A DNA stretch of 46,735 nt, taken from Clostridia bacterium. GTDB taxonomy: Bacteria > Bacillota > Clostridia > Oscillospirales > CAG-272. Of this stretch, positions 14,498 through 23,595 are shown in pieces. The stretch covers positions 1-46,735 of the forward strand of contig JAFUQP010000001.1 in assembly GCA_017472305.1 (NCBI GenBank), written 5' to 3'. How positions within the stretch are numbered: position 1 is the first letter of the stretch; the number at the start of each line of letters is the position of its first letter. The notes beneath the pieces were generated by a model. The model ran no database searches and was not told the DNA's origin. It worked only from the letters and a program-made list of their open reading frames with translations. Made by a program: the position numbers and the translations under genes.

Positions 14498-16219
14498 ATG
14501 TTCAGAACAAAAATTGTATCATCACTTGAAAAGGCGTTTCTCGAGGAGTCGATAGACAAGCACGAAAGACTCGAGCGCATATCGGCGCTTCGCGGAGAGA
14601 GGGTTTCGTTCCAGCTTCTGTATACGTACGAGCTTGACGGAGAGGAGATTTTCCAAAGGCTTTGCGCTCTTAAGCTCGAGGGAGCGCTTTCGGAATACGC
14701 GACGGTTAGGCTCGTTCGAGAGGTTCCTGTGACGAAGCCTGTGCCGTGGGGATATTTCGACGAGGGCTGCGACGGTGGATATTTAAGAACGACGCCGGGA
14801 CTTTATCCCGACCTTCTCGAGCCGCTATCCTACCGAGGCAAGTTCAGAATAATGAGGGGCGCACTTTGTGCGCTTTGGATTGATATTGAAATTCCAGAAA
14901 ACAAGCCCGAGCTCGTCGGCGAGCAGGTATTGACCCTGACCTCTACAATCGACGTCCCCGACAAGTACGGCCGCGTGATTGTTGATACAAAGGTAATCGG
15001 TGTTGACAAAATTACTATCGATGTAATCAATGCCGTTCTGCCAAAGCAGACGCTCAAATTTACGCAGTGGTTTCACTGTGACTGCCTTGCCGATTATTAC
15101 CGTGTACCGATTTGGTCGGAGAGGCACTGGGAGATTATAGAGAGCTTTGCACGTACCGCTGTAAAGAACGGCATCAATATGCTGCTAACTCCCGTATTTA
15201 CCCCGCCGCTTGATACAGCGGTCGGCGGTGAGCGCCCAACAACCCAGCTCGCTGGAGTAAAGAAAACCGACAAGGGCTACCGCTTCAATTGGAGACTTTT
15301 TGACAGATGGGTTGAAATGTGCGACAGAGTCGGTATAGAATATTTTGAGATTTCGCACCTCTTTACGCAGTGGGGGGCAGAGCACGCGCCTAAGATTGTT
15401 GCCGAGGTTGACGGAGAAGACAGGAAAATCTTCGGCTGGGAAACCGACGCGCACGGTGAGGAATATACCGCGTTCCTTCGTTCCTTCATCAAGGCGTTTA
15501 TCCGTCACGCAAAGGCGCTCGGAATTGACAGGCGATGCTTCTTCCATATTTCCGACGAGCCATCAGAGAGGCACCTTGACTCCTACAAGAAGGCAAAAAG
15601 CACTGTTTCGAGGCTTCTCTCCGATTACGTAATAATGGACGCACTTTCAGACTACGAGTTCTATCGAAGGGGTCTTGTTAAAACTCCCATTCCCTCAACC
15701 GACCATATAAAGCCGTTTATCGAGGCAAAGGTAGAGAACCTCTGGACCTATTACTGCTGCGGTCAGTACGACAAGGTTTCCAATCGCTTCCACTCCATGC
15801 CCTCGGCGCGAAATCGCTCGATAGGTATGCAGATGTATAAGTACAACATCGTCGGCTTCCTTCACTGGGGCTACAACTTCTACTATAACTGCTCGTCGGT
15901 TGACCTTGTTAACCCCTATATGGAGGCGAGCGGCGAAAAGTGGGTTTCGGCAGGAGATGCTCACTCGGTTTATCCTGCGCCTGACGGCACGGCTTACGAG
16001 AGTATAAGGCTACTCGTCTTTGCTGATGCTCTGGCGGATATGCGCGCTATGCAGAGGTGCGAGGAGTTCTACTCGCACGAAGAGGTCGTCGCGGCTATCG
16101 AGGAGGTTCTCGGCGAGGAGCTGACCTTTGACAGGTGTGCGCTTCGCTCCGAGGAAATGCTTGCAGTGCGTGAAAAAATCAATTCAATGATAAAAGTGGC
16201 AGTATCAAAACAAGCATAA
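14498..16219 (+). CDS. DUF4091 domain protein, probable glycoside-hydrolase-like enzyme
   Basis: 573-residue cytoplasmic protein without a signal peptide. The N-terminal ~180 residues look like a beta-sandwich domain; the rest is a TIM-barrel-like region ending in a DUF4091 domain. Aromatic-rich blocks are typical: FTQWFHCDC, FEISHLFTQWGAEHAP, FFHISDEPSE, LWTYYCCGQYDKVSNRF and VGFLHWGYNFYY. HISDEP may carry an acidic catalytic residue. Carbohydrate hydrolysis is an inference from the fold family and no substrate is assignable. The gene has its own promoter and is bounded by terminators on both sides, so it is monocistronic. AAAGGG lies 9-14 bases before the ATG. Confidence 0.82.
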   Translation: MFRTKIVSSLEKAFLEESIDKHERLERISALRGERVSFQLLYTYELDGEEIFQRLCALKLEGALSEYATVRLVREVPVTKPVPWGYFDEGCDGGYLRTTPGLYPDLLEPLSYRGKFRIMRGALCALWIDIEIPENKPELVGEQVLTLTSTIDVPDKYGRVIVDTKVIGVDKITIDVINAVLPKQTLKFTQWFHCDCLADYYRVPIWSERHWEIIESFARTAVKNGINMLLTPVFTPPLDTAVGGERPTTQLAGVKKTDKGYRFNWRLFDRWVEMCDRVGIEYFEISHLFTQWGAEHAPKIVAEVDGEDRKIFGWETDAHGEEYTAFLRSFIKAFIRHAKALGIDRRCFFHISDEPSERHLDSYKKAKSTVSRLLSDYVIMDALSDYEFYRRGLVKTPIPSTDHIKPFIEAKVENLWTYYCCGQYDKVSNRFHSMPSARNRSIGMQMYKYNIVGFLHWGYNFYYNCSSVDLVNPYMEASGEKWVSAGDAHSVYPAPDGTAYESIRLLVFADALADMRAMQRCEEFYSHEEVVAAIEEVLGEELTFDRCALRSEEMLAVREKINSMIKVAVSKQA

Positions 16220-16224
16220 AAAGT

Positions 16225-16272
16225 AAACAAAAGCTTACCTTTTGCAGTCTTGCATCGGGTAAGCTTTTGTTT
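16225..16272. terminator. Bidirectional terminator between the DUF4091 gene and the ABC ATPase gene
   Basis: AAACAAAAGCTTACC (16225-16239) pairs perfectly over 15 bases with GGTAAGCTTTTGTTT (16258-16272). Poly-T tails appear in both directions. Confidence 0.9.
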
Positions 16273-16327
16273 TTAAATTATTGTCAGTTGAAAAAACTTT
16301 CGCAATCCGGAAAACAATCCGTCGGCA

Positions 16328-17182
16328 TCAAAGAACCTTTGAGAGGAATTCCTTAAGTCTTGGGTTCTTCGGATGGTCAAAGACCTCCTCGGGGGTTCCC
16401 TGCTCCTTAATGACGCCTTCGTCAATAAAGAGTATTCTGTCTGCCGCCTCGCGTGCAAAGCCCATCTCGTGAGTTACTATTATCATAGTCATTCCCTCTT
16501 TACCGAGAGACTTCATAAGGTCAAGAACCTCTCCTACCATCTCGGGGTCAAGCGCCGAGGTAGGCTCGTCAAACAGTATAACCTTGGGGTTCATCGCCAG
16601 AGCTCTTATAATCGCAATTCTCTGCTTCTGTCCACCCGAGAGCGTCGAGGGGTAAACCTTGGCTTTGTCCTCAAGACCGATTCTGCGAAGAAGCTCATAA
16701 GCACGCTCCTCGGTCTTGCGATTAATTTCTTTTTCGCTGTCGCCAAGTTCAAGAAGAGGCTTTTTATTCTTTCTGAAGAGATTACCGATTCTAATCAGAA
16801 TGTTTTTTCTTACCTTAGCTCTGCGCTCCTTCTTTGCTACGTATCTGGGAGCGAGCGTGATGTTATCAAGTACGTTCAAGTTAGCAAACAAATTAAACTG
16901 TTGGAATACCATTCCTATCTTCTGGCGCTGTACGTTGATATCAACCTTAAGGTCGGCAATGTCAACACCGTCAAATACTATCGCGCCCGACGTCGGGTCC
17001 TCCATACAGTTCAGACAGCGAAGAAACGTTGATTTACCGCTTCCCGACGGTCCGATTATTGCAACCTGCTCTCCCTCATAGAATTTCTCATCAATTTCGT
17101 TCAACACAAGCAGAGAGCCGAAACGTTTTGTAAGCTTACGGGTTTCTATGAGAAGCTTCCCCTTGTTATTAATGTCGTTCAT
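16328..17182 (-). CDS. Polar amino acid ABC transporter ATP-binding protein (GlnQ/HisP family)
   Basis: 284-residue ATPase powering uptake of a polar amino acid. Walker [10 protein letters not shown] (44-52), Q-loop MVFQQFN (91-97), signature LSGGQ (181-185), Walker B VILFDEPT (201-208) and switch His238 are intact. Residues ~115-155 form a basic insertion ([15 protein letters not shown] then [12 protein letters not shown]) between Q-loop and signature, about 40 residues more than GlnQ. ATG 17182 is preferred: AAGGAAG lies ~10 bases upstream, whereas an in-frame TTG at 17191 has no spacing. It overlaps the permease gene by 14 bases. Confidence 0.93.
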   Translation of the reverse strand: MNDINNKGKLLIETRKLTKRFGSLLVLNEIDEKFYEGEQVAIIGPSGSGKSTFLRCLNCMEDPTSGAIVFDGVDIADLKVDINVQRQKIGMVFQQFNLFANLNVLDNITLAPRYVAKKERRAKVRKNILIRIGNLFRKNKKPLLELGDSEKEINRKTEERAYELLRRIGLEDKAKVYPSTLSGGQKQRIAIIRALAMNPKVILFDEPTSALDPEMVGEVLDLMKSLGKEGMTMIIVTHEMGFAREAADRILFIDEGVIKEQGTPEEVFDHPKNPRLKEFLSKVL

Positions 17183-17978
17183 TCTTCGCAAGCTTCCTTT
17201 CCATAAGTTTTACAAGTCCGGCAATCGCCGCAACTATAACGATATAGAGCAGTGCCATAACAAGATACGGAATCATATACTCGTAAGAGTTCGAGCCCTG
17301 ATACTGGAATGCGTTGGTTATGTCTATCGCACCAACGTAGCCGACAACTGCCGTCTCCTTAACAAGAGCAATAAACTCGTTTCCAAGCGTTGGCAGTATA
17401 TTCTTTATAGCCTGGGGCACAACAACCTTCAGCATTGAAAACGAGAACGGCATGCCCACAGCTCTTGCAGCCTCGAGCTGTCCGGAATCAACTGAATTTA
17501 TTCCGCCTCTCATTATCTCGGAAATGTATGCTCCGCTATTCAAGCCAAAAATCCATACACACGCCGCAACAGGTGTAACGGTTAGCTTCATCAAGGGAAA
17601 CAGAATGAAATATCCTACGAGAAGCTGAACGACCATCGGTGTTCCGCGGAAGAAGGCAACGTAAACCGTTACAACCTTCTGCGCATATCTTATCGGGCGG
17701 TTAGACGGACGAACAACCTTGATTACTGCTATCAGAGTACCTATAACTATACCTATAAGCAATCCCGAAACAGCGATAATCGCAGTATTCTTCATGCCGA
17801 GCAGAAGGCGCTCGTACCCTCTGTTAACAATAAAGTAATTATAGAAAATATTTATTTTCTTTGCAAATCTGAAGTTTATATAAATGCTCGTGCAAATCCA
17901 GGCAAAGAGCGCAACAACGGCCACGATTGCAATTATATCTACCCAGTGCTTTTTAAGAAAGCTGTTTTTCTCTTTCAT
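17169..17978 (-). CDS. Polar amino acid ABC transporter permease (HisM/GlnP family)
   Basis: 269-residue inner-membrane permease. An N-terminal membrane anchor (~12-35) is followed by the HisM-type domain with [32 protein letters not shown] and the ATPase-contacting EAA loop [33 protein letters not shown] is typical of this family. It overlaps the ATPase gene and lies downstream of the binding-protein gene, separated from it by two stem-loops that probably lower its expression. As only one permease gene is present, the transporter is expected to be a homodimer. Confidence 0.94.
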   Translation of the reverse strand: MKEKNSFLKKHWVDIIAIVAVVALFAWICTSIYINFRFAKKINIFYNYFIVNRGYERLLLGMKNTAIIAVSGLLIGIVIGTLIAVIKVVRPSNRPIRYAQKVVTVYVAFFRGTPMVVQLLVGYFILFPLMKLTVTPVAACVWIFGLNSGAYISEIMRGGINSVDSGQLEAARAVGMPFSFSMLKVVVPQAIKNILPTLGNEFIALVKETAVVGYVGAIDITNAFQYQGSNSYEYMIPYLVMALLYIVIVAAIAGLVKLMERKLAKNERH

Positions 17979-18022
17979 AATACATCCTTAAGACTGATTA
18001 TTTCTGAATGCCGCAAACGCAA

Positions 18023-18052
18023 AAAACGAGGGAGAAGCACTCTCCCCGTTTT
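18023..18052 (-). terminator. Terminator-like attenuator between binding-protein and permease genes
   Basis: On the minus strand AAAACGGGGAGA pairs with TCTCCCTCGTTTT (one bulged base) and runs into TTTTTT. It lies downstream of the binding-protein gene within the operon, so it should end many transcripts early and keep the binding protein in excess. Confidence 0.65.
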
Positions 18053-18060
18053 GCATGAAT

Positions 18061-18090
18061 AGGCTTAACGGCATAAAAGCCGTTAAGCCT
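18061..18090 (-). other. Perfect 12-bp stem-loop after the binding-protein stop codon
   Basis: AGGCTTAACGGC (18061-18072) and GCCGTTAAGCCT (18079-18090) with a six-base loop, nine bases beyond the stop codon. No U-tract follows. It may protect the upstream message from 3' exonucleases. Confidence 0.7.
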
Positions 18091-18098
18091 GTTCTGAA

Positions 18099-19010
18099 TT
18101 AGTTTGCCTCGTTGAAATTCTCTACAATCGCCTTTGCAGGTCCCTCGTCAATGATAACGTACTTGATATTTCCGTTAATAACGTTCTGGGTTGCAAGAGC
18201 ACCGTTCTGATAAGGTACGGTATCAAATGCAAATCCGTCGAAGCCCCAATCTTCATCACCCTCGCAGAAGAACTGACCGGTAGTTCCGCTCTGTACTCCA
18301 ACCTTTATGTCAGAGCCAAAGGTGTTGAGCTTTGCGATAACCTGCTCTGCAGTAGTGCACTCATCAAAGGTAGTATCGTCCGCTGCACAAATAAGCATCT
18401 GAGATGCGTTATAGTACGAATTGGAGAAATCAAGTATCTGCTTACGGGTGTCATTAATTGTAAGTCCCGCTGCCGCAATATCAGCAATGCCGCCCTGTAC
18501 GGTAACGTCTCCGTTTTCGCCCTCGTAGCTACCGCCCTGAGAGGATACTGCAAGACATACTGCGTCGAACTCCATGTTGTAAATGTAGAGCTCCTTATCA
18601 AGCTTTTCTGCAAGAAGAGCCATAATTTCAAGGTCTACTCCGTAGTAATTGCTACCCTCCATATATTCAAAGGGTGCAAAAGCTGCGTTGGTCGCTACGA
18701 TAAGCTGCGAACCGTCAGTCTTACGCTCTGTTGCAGATACAACAGGAGTGGGTGTGCCGTCGCCGAAATACTTATCAAGTATTTCATCAAACTTGCCGTT
18801 AGCTTTAATTTCGGTAAGAAGCTCGTTTACCTCAGCAAGAAGGGTGCTGTTGCCCTTAGGTACTGCGAAAGCATACTGCTCCTCGGTAAGCGCAATGTCA
18901 ACCACCTTAACAACAGGCTCGCTTTCGCCGCCGTCGCCGCAGGAGGCAAGTGCAAATGCCGCGCCGCAAAGCATTGTGAGCGCGAGAATAAGCGAAACAA
19001 TTTTCTTCAT
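18099..19010 (-). CDS. Amino acid ABC transporter substrate-binding lipoprotein, apparently circularly permuted
   Basis: 303-residue lipoprotein: signal peptide MKKIVSLILALTMLCGAAFA and lipobox LASC, with the lipidated Cys at 24. The type 3 binding domain begins near residue 102 (QLIVATNAAFAPFEYMEG) and contains DIAAAGLTINDTRK, LDFSNSYYNAS and VGVQSGTTGQFF, but it ends at IIDEGPAKAIVENFNEAN. The segment that normally follows this text, here VVDIALTEEQYAFAVPKGN to ILDKYFG, sits at residues 35-83, before the domain. A ~15-residue insertion (GGSYEGENGDV) interrupts the domain near residue 155. ATG 19010 is chosen because AGAGGAAG precedes it and it opens the signal peptide. First gene of a transporter operon; ligand unknown. 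Confidence 0.9.
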   Translation of the reverse strand: MKKIVSLILALTMLCGAAFALASCGDGGESEPVVKVVDIALTEEQYAFAVPKGNSTLLAEVNELLTEIKANGKFDEILDKYFGDGTPTPVVSATERKTDGSQLIVATNAAFAPFEYMEGSNYYGVDLEIMALLAEKLDKELYIYNMEFDAVCLAVSSQGGSYEGENGDVTVQGGIADIAAAGLTINDTRKQILDFSNSYYNASQMLICAADDTTFDECTTAEQVIAKLNTFGSDIKVGVQSGTTGQFFCEGDEDWGFDGFAFDTVPYQNGALATQNVINGNIKYVIIDEGPAKAIVENFNEAN

Positions 19011-19061
19011 TTTCTTCCTCTTTCTTCGGGCTATGCCCGCATTTTTTATTTCGGTGCGTTT

Positions 19062-19090
19062 ATTATACACCCTATTTTCTTAAATGTCAA
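19062..19090 (-). promoter_or_regulatory. Consensus promoter of the amino acid transporter operon
   Basis: TTGACA (19090-19085), exactly 17 bases, TATAAT (19067-19062) on the minus strand. A perfect consensus match about 50 bases upstream of the binding-protein start codon suggests strong expression. Confidence 0.9.
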
Positions 19091-19300
19091 GCCTTTTTTG
19101 AAAATAAATTCATAATTGCCGTTTTTTTATGCAAACCTTTTCTTTTGAAGCTTTATTTCGTCCTTTTCGCGGGTATGCTAGATAACAGTTATACATCAAT
19201 AAAACGTATAAAAAAACATTCCCCGCGCAGTAATCCCTACATTATTTATATATTGGCTGCTTTTTTGCGGCTTTTCAGCCTCTTTTAACATTATTCATTT

Positions 19301-19343
19301 TATGCATTGTTTATGCATACGAATATTATGCATATTTATTCAT
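19301..19343. repeat. Repeated TATGCAT motif upstream of the ABC-F gene
   Basis: TATGCAT occurs at 19301-19307, 19312-19318 and 19327-19333, followed by TATTCAT at 19337-19343. Spacings are 11, 15 and 10 bases. The repeats lie ~60-100 bases upstream of the ABC-F promoter and could be protein-binding sites. Confidence 0.4.
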
Positions 19344-19400
19344 ACAATTCCCTCGGCAAACCAAGTCCTTTGCAATAAATCCGTCACGGCTCTTTTCTTC

Positions 19401-19429
19401 TTGATTTTTTGTATTATTTGTGATAGAAT
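19401..19429 (+). promoter_or_regulatory. ABC-F gene promoter (TTGATT-17-TAGAAT)
   Basis: TTGATT (19401-19406), 17 bases, TAGAAT (19424-19429), about 65 bases upstream of the proposed TTG start. Confidence 0.75.
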
Positions 19430-19497
19430 ATATAATAGCTTGTTTTGGTTTAACCACCGGACGGGTAATCAATCAGCTTCAAACGAGGACAAAGAGC

Positions 19498-21429
19498 TTG
19501 GTAAGCATATCGGCAGAAAGCATCAATCTATCCTTCGGCACAGACGAAATACTGAAGGACATATCCTTTTCCGTAAACGACGGAGACAGGGTGGGCGTTA
19601 TCGGCGTGAACGGCGCAGGTAAGACCTCCCTTTTTCGCGTGCTTACAGGCGAATACACTCCCGACTCCGGTGCGGTATATATTCAAAAGGGTCACTCCGT
19701 GGGAGTTCTTGAGCAAAATCCCGACCTGACCTCGCTCCCCAAGGACACCTCTTGCCTTGAGTATATGTACACCGCCTTCCCCGCTCTGCTTTCTCTCGAG
19801 GAGGAGATAAAGCGAACCGAGGAGGAGCTTCTGCACTCTGCGGAGCGCTCTGATGACGAGGCTATTGCGCTTACCTCACGGCTCAACGAGCAAAATGCCA
19901 GATTCGCGCGCGATGGCGGACTTGAATTCCGTTCGAGATGTCGCGGAATGCTTCTTCGTCTGGGCTTCTCCGAGGAGCTCATTGAGAGAAGAATAGAAAC
20001 TCTTTCGGGAGGTCAGTATACAAGACTCGCTCTTGCAAGGCTGCTCGCAACAGAGCCGGATATTCTTATGCTTGACGAGCCGACAAACCACCTTGATATT
20101 GACGCTCTCGCTTGGCTTGAGTCCTACATTGCGGGCTACAAAAAGACGGTGCTGATTATTTCGCACGACAGATATTTCCTCGACAGAACAACCAATAAGA
20201 CACTATGGTTAAGATACGGCAGAGGAAAGCTTTATAACGGAAGCTATTCGCGTTGCAAGGAGGATGCCGATGCCGAGGCAGCTTCTCTTGAGCACCGATA
20301 CAAGGAGCAACAGAAGGAAATAGCCAAAATTAAGGCGAACATAGAATTCCAGCGCCGCTGCAACCGCGAGCACAATTTCGTGACGATACGCTCAAAGGAA
20401 AAGCAGCTTGCGAGAATGGAAAAAATCGAGCTTGCGCCGAAGGCAGAGAAAAATATCCGAATGAGCTTTGCGGTAGAGGAAGAGAGCGCGGGCGACGTGC
20501 TTATTGCCAAGGATTTGTCCTTCTCGTACGGCAGCGAGCCGTTGATAAACGGGGTTTCCTTCATTATAAGAAGATATGAGCGCGTATTATTCCTCGGGCA
20601 AAACGGCTCGGGCAAGTCAACTCTTATGAAGCTTATCAACTCAATGATAAGACCGACGGCAGGAAAGCTGACGCTCGGATATAATATAAAAATCGGATAT
20701 TACGACCAGGAAAACCGCGGACTCACGGCAACGAATACCGTCTTTGGGGAGCTTCGCGAGGAGTACCCCGACAAGCCCGACGTCGAGCTTCGCGGAGTAC
20801 TTGCGCTGTTTCTATTTGATGCCGACGATATCGCGCGCCAGGTTTCAACGCTTTCGGGCGGCGAGCGCGCAAGACTCACGCTTGCAAAGCTCATACTAAA
20901 GAAGGTTAACCTTCTGATAATGGACGAGCCGACAAACCACCTTGATATCGGCTCCTGCGAGGCGCTTGAGAACGCGCTCCTTGCTTTTGACGGAACGATA
21001 ATCGCGGTATCGCACGACAGATACTTTATAAACCGACTCGCCACAAGGATAATCGAGCTTGCCCCGAGGCGCGAGGGCGGAATGATAGACTACTCGCTCG
21101 AAAGCTACGACGATGCCTACACCGAATATATGAAGTTGCGAGAGCTTCGCAGGTTGTCGGAGGCACCCTCGCAAGCCGCCGAGGAGCCTACCGAGGCAAA
21201 GCTATCCTACGAGCAGGCGAAGCGCGAAAACGCCAAGCGACGCGGCGAGGAGCGAAAGCGAGAGAGAGCAGAAAAGAAGATTGCCGAGCTTGAAGGAGAG
21301 CTTGAAAGGCTTGACGAGGAGCTCTTCGGCGAGGCGGCAACAAATTACGTAAGAGCTGCCGAAATTGACACAAGAAAGTCGGAAATAGAAGAGGAGCTGC
21401 TCGGGCTTTACGAGATAGTTATGCAATAA
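19498..21429 (+). CDS. ABC-F family ribosome-associated ATPase
   Basis: 643-residue soluble protein with two ABC domains and no membrane segments. Domain 1: Walker A GVNGAGKTS (36-44), signature LSGGQYTR, Walker B DILMLDEPTNHLD. A charged linker follows. Domain 2: Walker A GQNGSGKST (~366-374), signature LSGGERAR, DEPTNHLD. The C-terminal ~90 residues are a charged coiled coil. Such proteins bind the ribosomal E site and aid translation or antibiotic tolerance; which subfamily cannot be settled here. The start TTG 19498 gives MVSISAESINLSFG with GAGGA 8 bases upstream; an upstream ATG at 19420 lies inside the promoter -10 region and is rejected. Confidence 0.92.
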   Translation: MVSISAESINLSFGTDEILKDISFSVNDGDRVGVIGVNGAGKTSLFRVLTGEYTPDSGAVYIQKGHSVGVLEQNPDLTSLPKDTSCLEYMYTAFPALLSLEEEIKRTEEELLHSAERSDDEAIALTSRLNEQNARFARDGGLEFRSRCRGMLLRLGFSEELIERRIETLSGGQYTRLALARLLATEPDILMLDEPTNHLDIDALAWLESYIAGYKKTVLIISHDRYFLDRTTNKTLWLRYGRGKLYNGSYSRCKEDADAEAASLEHRYKEQQKEIAKIKANIEFQRRCNREHNFVTIRSKEKQLARMEKIELAPKAEKNIRMSFAVEEESAGDVLIAKDLSFSYGSEPLINGVSFIIRRYERVLFLGQNGSGKSTLMKLINSMIRPTAGKLTLGYNIKIGYYDQENRGLTATNTVFGELREEYPDKPDVELRGVLALFLFDADDIARQVSTLSGGERARLTLAKLILKKVNLLIMDEPTNHLDIGSCEALENALLAFDGTIIAVSHDRYFINRLATRIIELAPRREGGMIDYSLESYDDAYTEYMKLRELRRLSEAPSQAAEEPTEAKLSYEQAKRENAKRRGEERKRERAEKKIAELEGELERLDEELFGEAATNYVRAAEIDTRKSEIEEELLGLYEIVMQ

Positions 21430-21478
21430 ACAATTTCAAAAATCACACCCGTATAGCATTTTCTTAAGCATCGCATTC

Positions 21479-21507
21479 TTGTAAATTCAAATTCAGTAAA
21501 CAATACT
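21479..21507 (+). promoter_or_regulatory. Possible ribF promoter
   Basis: TTGTAA (21479-21484), 17 bases, AATACT (21502-21507). The predicted start would leave a leader of only ~12 bases, with GAAAGGAG close to its 5' end. Weak -10. Confidence 0.4.
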
Positions 21508-21525
21508 TTACAGAAAGGAGTCGGT

Positions 21526-22485
21526 ATGACAATACTCAAATACCCGGAGAATTTCGACGTGCAGATTGACCTTGAGCAGTTCGACGGCATAATTCCCTGT
21601 TGTCTGTTACCTACCCGACTCTTTCCTGACAGTGTTATTGCGCTCGGAGTTTTTGACGGAGTTCACATAGGTCACAGAGCCTTGCTTGAAAGAGCACGCA
21701 AGGAATCTATTCTGCGCGGTGTCCCGTTCGGTATATTCACGTTTGACACAGGCAGCGGAGTGAAGGACGGTATCCGTCAGATTTATCCCGACTCCGAAAA
21801 GCTCCGTATATTTAAGGAGCTCGGCGCTGATTTCACAGTTATAGCCAATTTTGAGGCGCTGAAGCACCAGTCACCAAAAACCTTCGTCGAGTCGGTGATA
21901 CTCGAGGCTATAGGAGCTTCGGTTACTGTATCGGGCTTCAACTTCCGATTTGGAAGAGGCGCTTCGGGAGATGCCGCGATGCTCTGTGAGCTAATGCGAA
22001 ATCATGGCGGCGAAGCAATAACGGTAGAGGAGGTCACCCTCGACGGCATTACCGTGTCCTCTACAGAAATAAGAAAGTCAATTTCCTCAGGCGACATTAA
22101 GAAAGCCGAGCGAATGCTCGGCGCTCCATATAAAATCAGCGGCAGAGTTGAAGAGGGTGACAGGCGCGGAAGAGGTATGGGCTTCCCTACCGTAAATCTT
22201 CCGATTCCACCCGAATGTACCCTGCCAAGACTTGGAGTTTATGCCTCGAGAGTAGTTATCGGGCAAGAAAGCTTTAAGAGCATTGCAAACGTTGGCATCT
22301 GTCCGACCTTCGAGTCAAGAGGGGTGCATCTTGAGTGCTATATATTTGATTTTAAGGGTGACCTTTACGGCAGAGAGGTTTCGGTGGAGCTTCTCGAATT
22401 CCTTCGCGACGAGCGCGAGTTCCGAACGAAGGACGAGCTTATCTCACAAATACTTTCCGATATACAAAGAGCAAGAGAGCTATAA
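21526..22485 (+). CDS. ribF: Bifunctional riboflavin kinase / FAD synthetase
   Basis: 319-residue enzyme that phosphorylates riboflavin to FMN and adenylates FMN to FAD. The N-terminal nucleotidyltransferase domain carries ALGVFDGVHIGHRALLE (~40-56) and VSGFNFRFGRGASGDA. The C-terminal flavokinase domain begins near KISGRVEEGDRRGRGMGFPT and includes ANVGICPTFESR and DLYGREVSVELLEFLRDER. The start at ATG 21526 has GAAAGGAG 6 bases upstream. No FMN riboswitch is present. The gene lies between the ABC-F gene and prmA. Confidence 0.95.
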   Translation: MTILKYPENFDVQIDLEQFDGIIPCCLLPTRLFPDSVIALGVFDGVHIGHRALLERARKESILRGVPFGIFTFDTGSGVKDGIRQIYPDSEKLRIFKELGADFTVIANFEALKHQSPKTFVESVILEAIGASVTVSGFNFRFGRGASGDAAMLCELMRNHGGEAITVEEVTLDGITVSSTEIRKSISSGDIKKAERMLGAPYKISGRVEEGDRRGRGMGFPTVNLPIPPECTLPRLGVYASRVVIGQESFKSIANVGICPTFESRGVHLECYIFDFKGDLYGREVSVELLEFLRDEREFRTKDELISQILSDIQRAREL

Positions 22486-22559
22486 AACGCGGACAATACA
22501 CCGTATTTGCTATTTAAACTTTACATTTCAAGCCGTTTTGCGGCAGAACGGAGATTAAT

Positions 22560-23474
22560 ATGTCAGGCACTTGGACAAAGGTTACAGTTACGGGAAGGAC
22601 TCCCGACCTCGATAAAATCACAGCGGTAATGAGTATGCTCGACAATGGGCTTATGATTGAGGACTACAGCGATTTTTCGCTCAACGGAATGTACGGAGAG
22701 CTGGTTGACGAGGAGATATTAAACGCGGATAAGGATACCGTCAAGGTATCGCTCTTCGTTCCCGAGGAAAGAAGCGTTGCTATGTACCTCGAGTTTATCG
22801 AAACAAGGCTTTCAGCCCTCGGTATTGACGGAAAAATCTCAACCGACGGTCTGAACGAGGACGATTGGGCAGAGAGCTGGAAGCAGTACTACAAGCCCGT
22901 CCCTCTCGGTAAAATCACGGTTGTACCCGCCTGGGAAAAATACACCCCGAAGGACGGCGAGATTGTTGTAAAAATGGACCCGGGTATGGCTTTTGGTACG
23001 GGAACGCACGAAACAACGAGGCTCGTTATCAGGCTCATGCAGGACGAGCTTATAGGCGGTGAGCGAGTACTTGACGTGGGTACCGGCTCGGGAATTCTTT
23101 CAATTTGCGCCTCAAAGCTCGGCGCAGGCAGTTGCGCGGCTTATGATATCGACCCTGTCGCAGTCAAGGTTGCCAGAGATAACGTTGCAAGCGACGGCTG
23201 TAAGAATATCACCGTTGATGTATCCGACCTTCTTCGCAATGTTGACCTTTCACACGGAAAATACAACTTCTGCGTTGCCAACATCGTAGCCGATATAATT
23301 ATCAGAATGTTACCCGACATAGGAAAATACCTTGTTTCCGGCTCGCCGCTCATTCTCTCAGGTATCATAGCAGAACGCGCCGAGGAGGTTCGTGAGGCTG
23401 TGCGGGCTAACGGCTTTAAGGTCGAGAGAGAGATTTACGAGAACGACTGGGTCGGTATGCTCGTCAGAATTTAG
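22560..23474 (+). CDS. prmA: Ribosomal protein L11 methyltransferase
   Basis: 304-residue SAM-dependent enzyme that methylates ribosomal protein L11. The N-terminal L11-binding domain (residues 1-~95) includes NEDDWAESWKQYYKP. The methyltransferase domain has VKMDPGMAFGTGTHETT and the SAM loop LDVGTGSGILSI near residue 171, and the catalytic region reads CVANIVADII where most homologues have NIL. CGGAGAT precedes the ATG. It sits immediately upstream of rsmE, a common pairing in Firmicutes. Confidence 0.94.
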   Translation: MSGTWTKVTVTGRTPDLDKITAVMSMLDNGLMIEDYSDFSLNGMYGELVDEEILNADKDTVKVSLFVPEERSVAMYLEFIETRLSALGIDGKISTDGLNEDDWAESWKQYYKPVPLGKITVVPAWEKYTPKDGEIVVKMDPGMAFGTGTHETTRLVIRLMQDELIGGERVLDVGTGSGILSICASKLGAGSCAAYDIDPVAVKVARDNVASDGCKNITVDVSDLLRNVDLSHGKYNFCVANIVADIIIRMLPDIGKYLVSGSPLILSGIIAERAEEVREAVRANGFKVEREIYENDWVGMLVRI

Positions 23475-23595
23475 CTTTTCAGGCACCGTAAATTTTCTAT
23501 CTGTAATATTTAATTTTGTCATTCCTTTTCTTAAGGATATATTATAGGGTAATTTATTTATCCTACTTAATTTACTTTTTATTTCCGAGGTTTTT

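Noticed and set aside
21430-21525. FMN riboswitch before ribF
   Set aside because: The region is under 100 bases and has none of the conserved RFN blocks.
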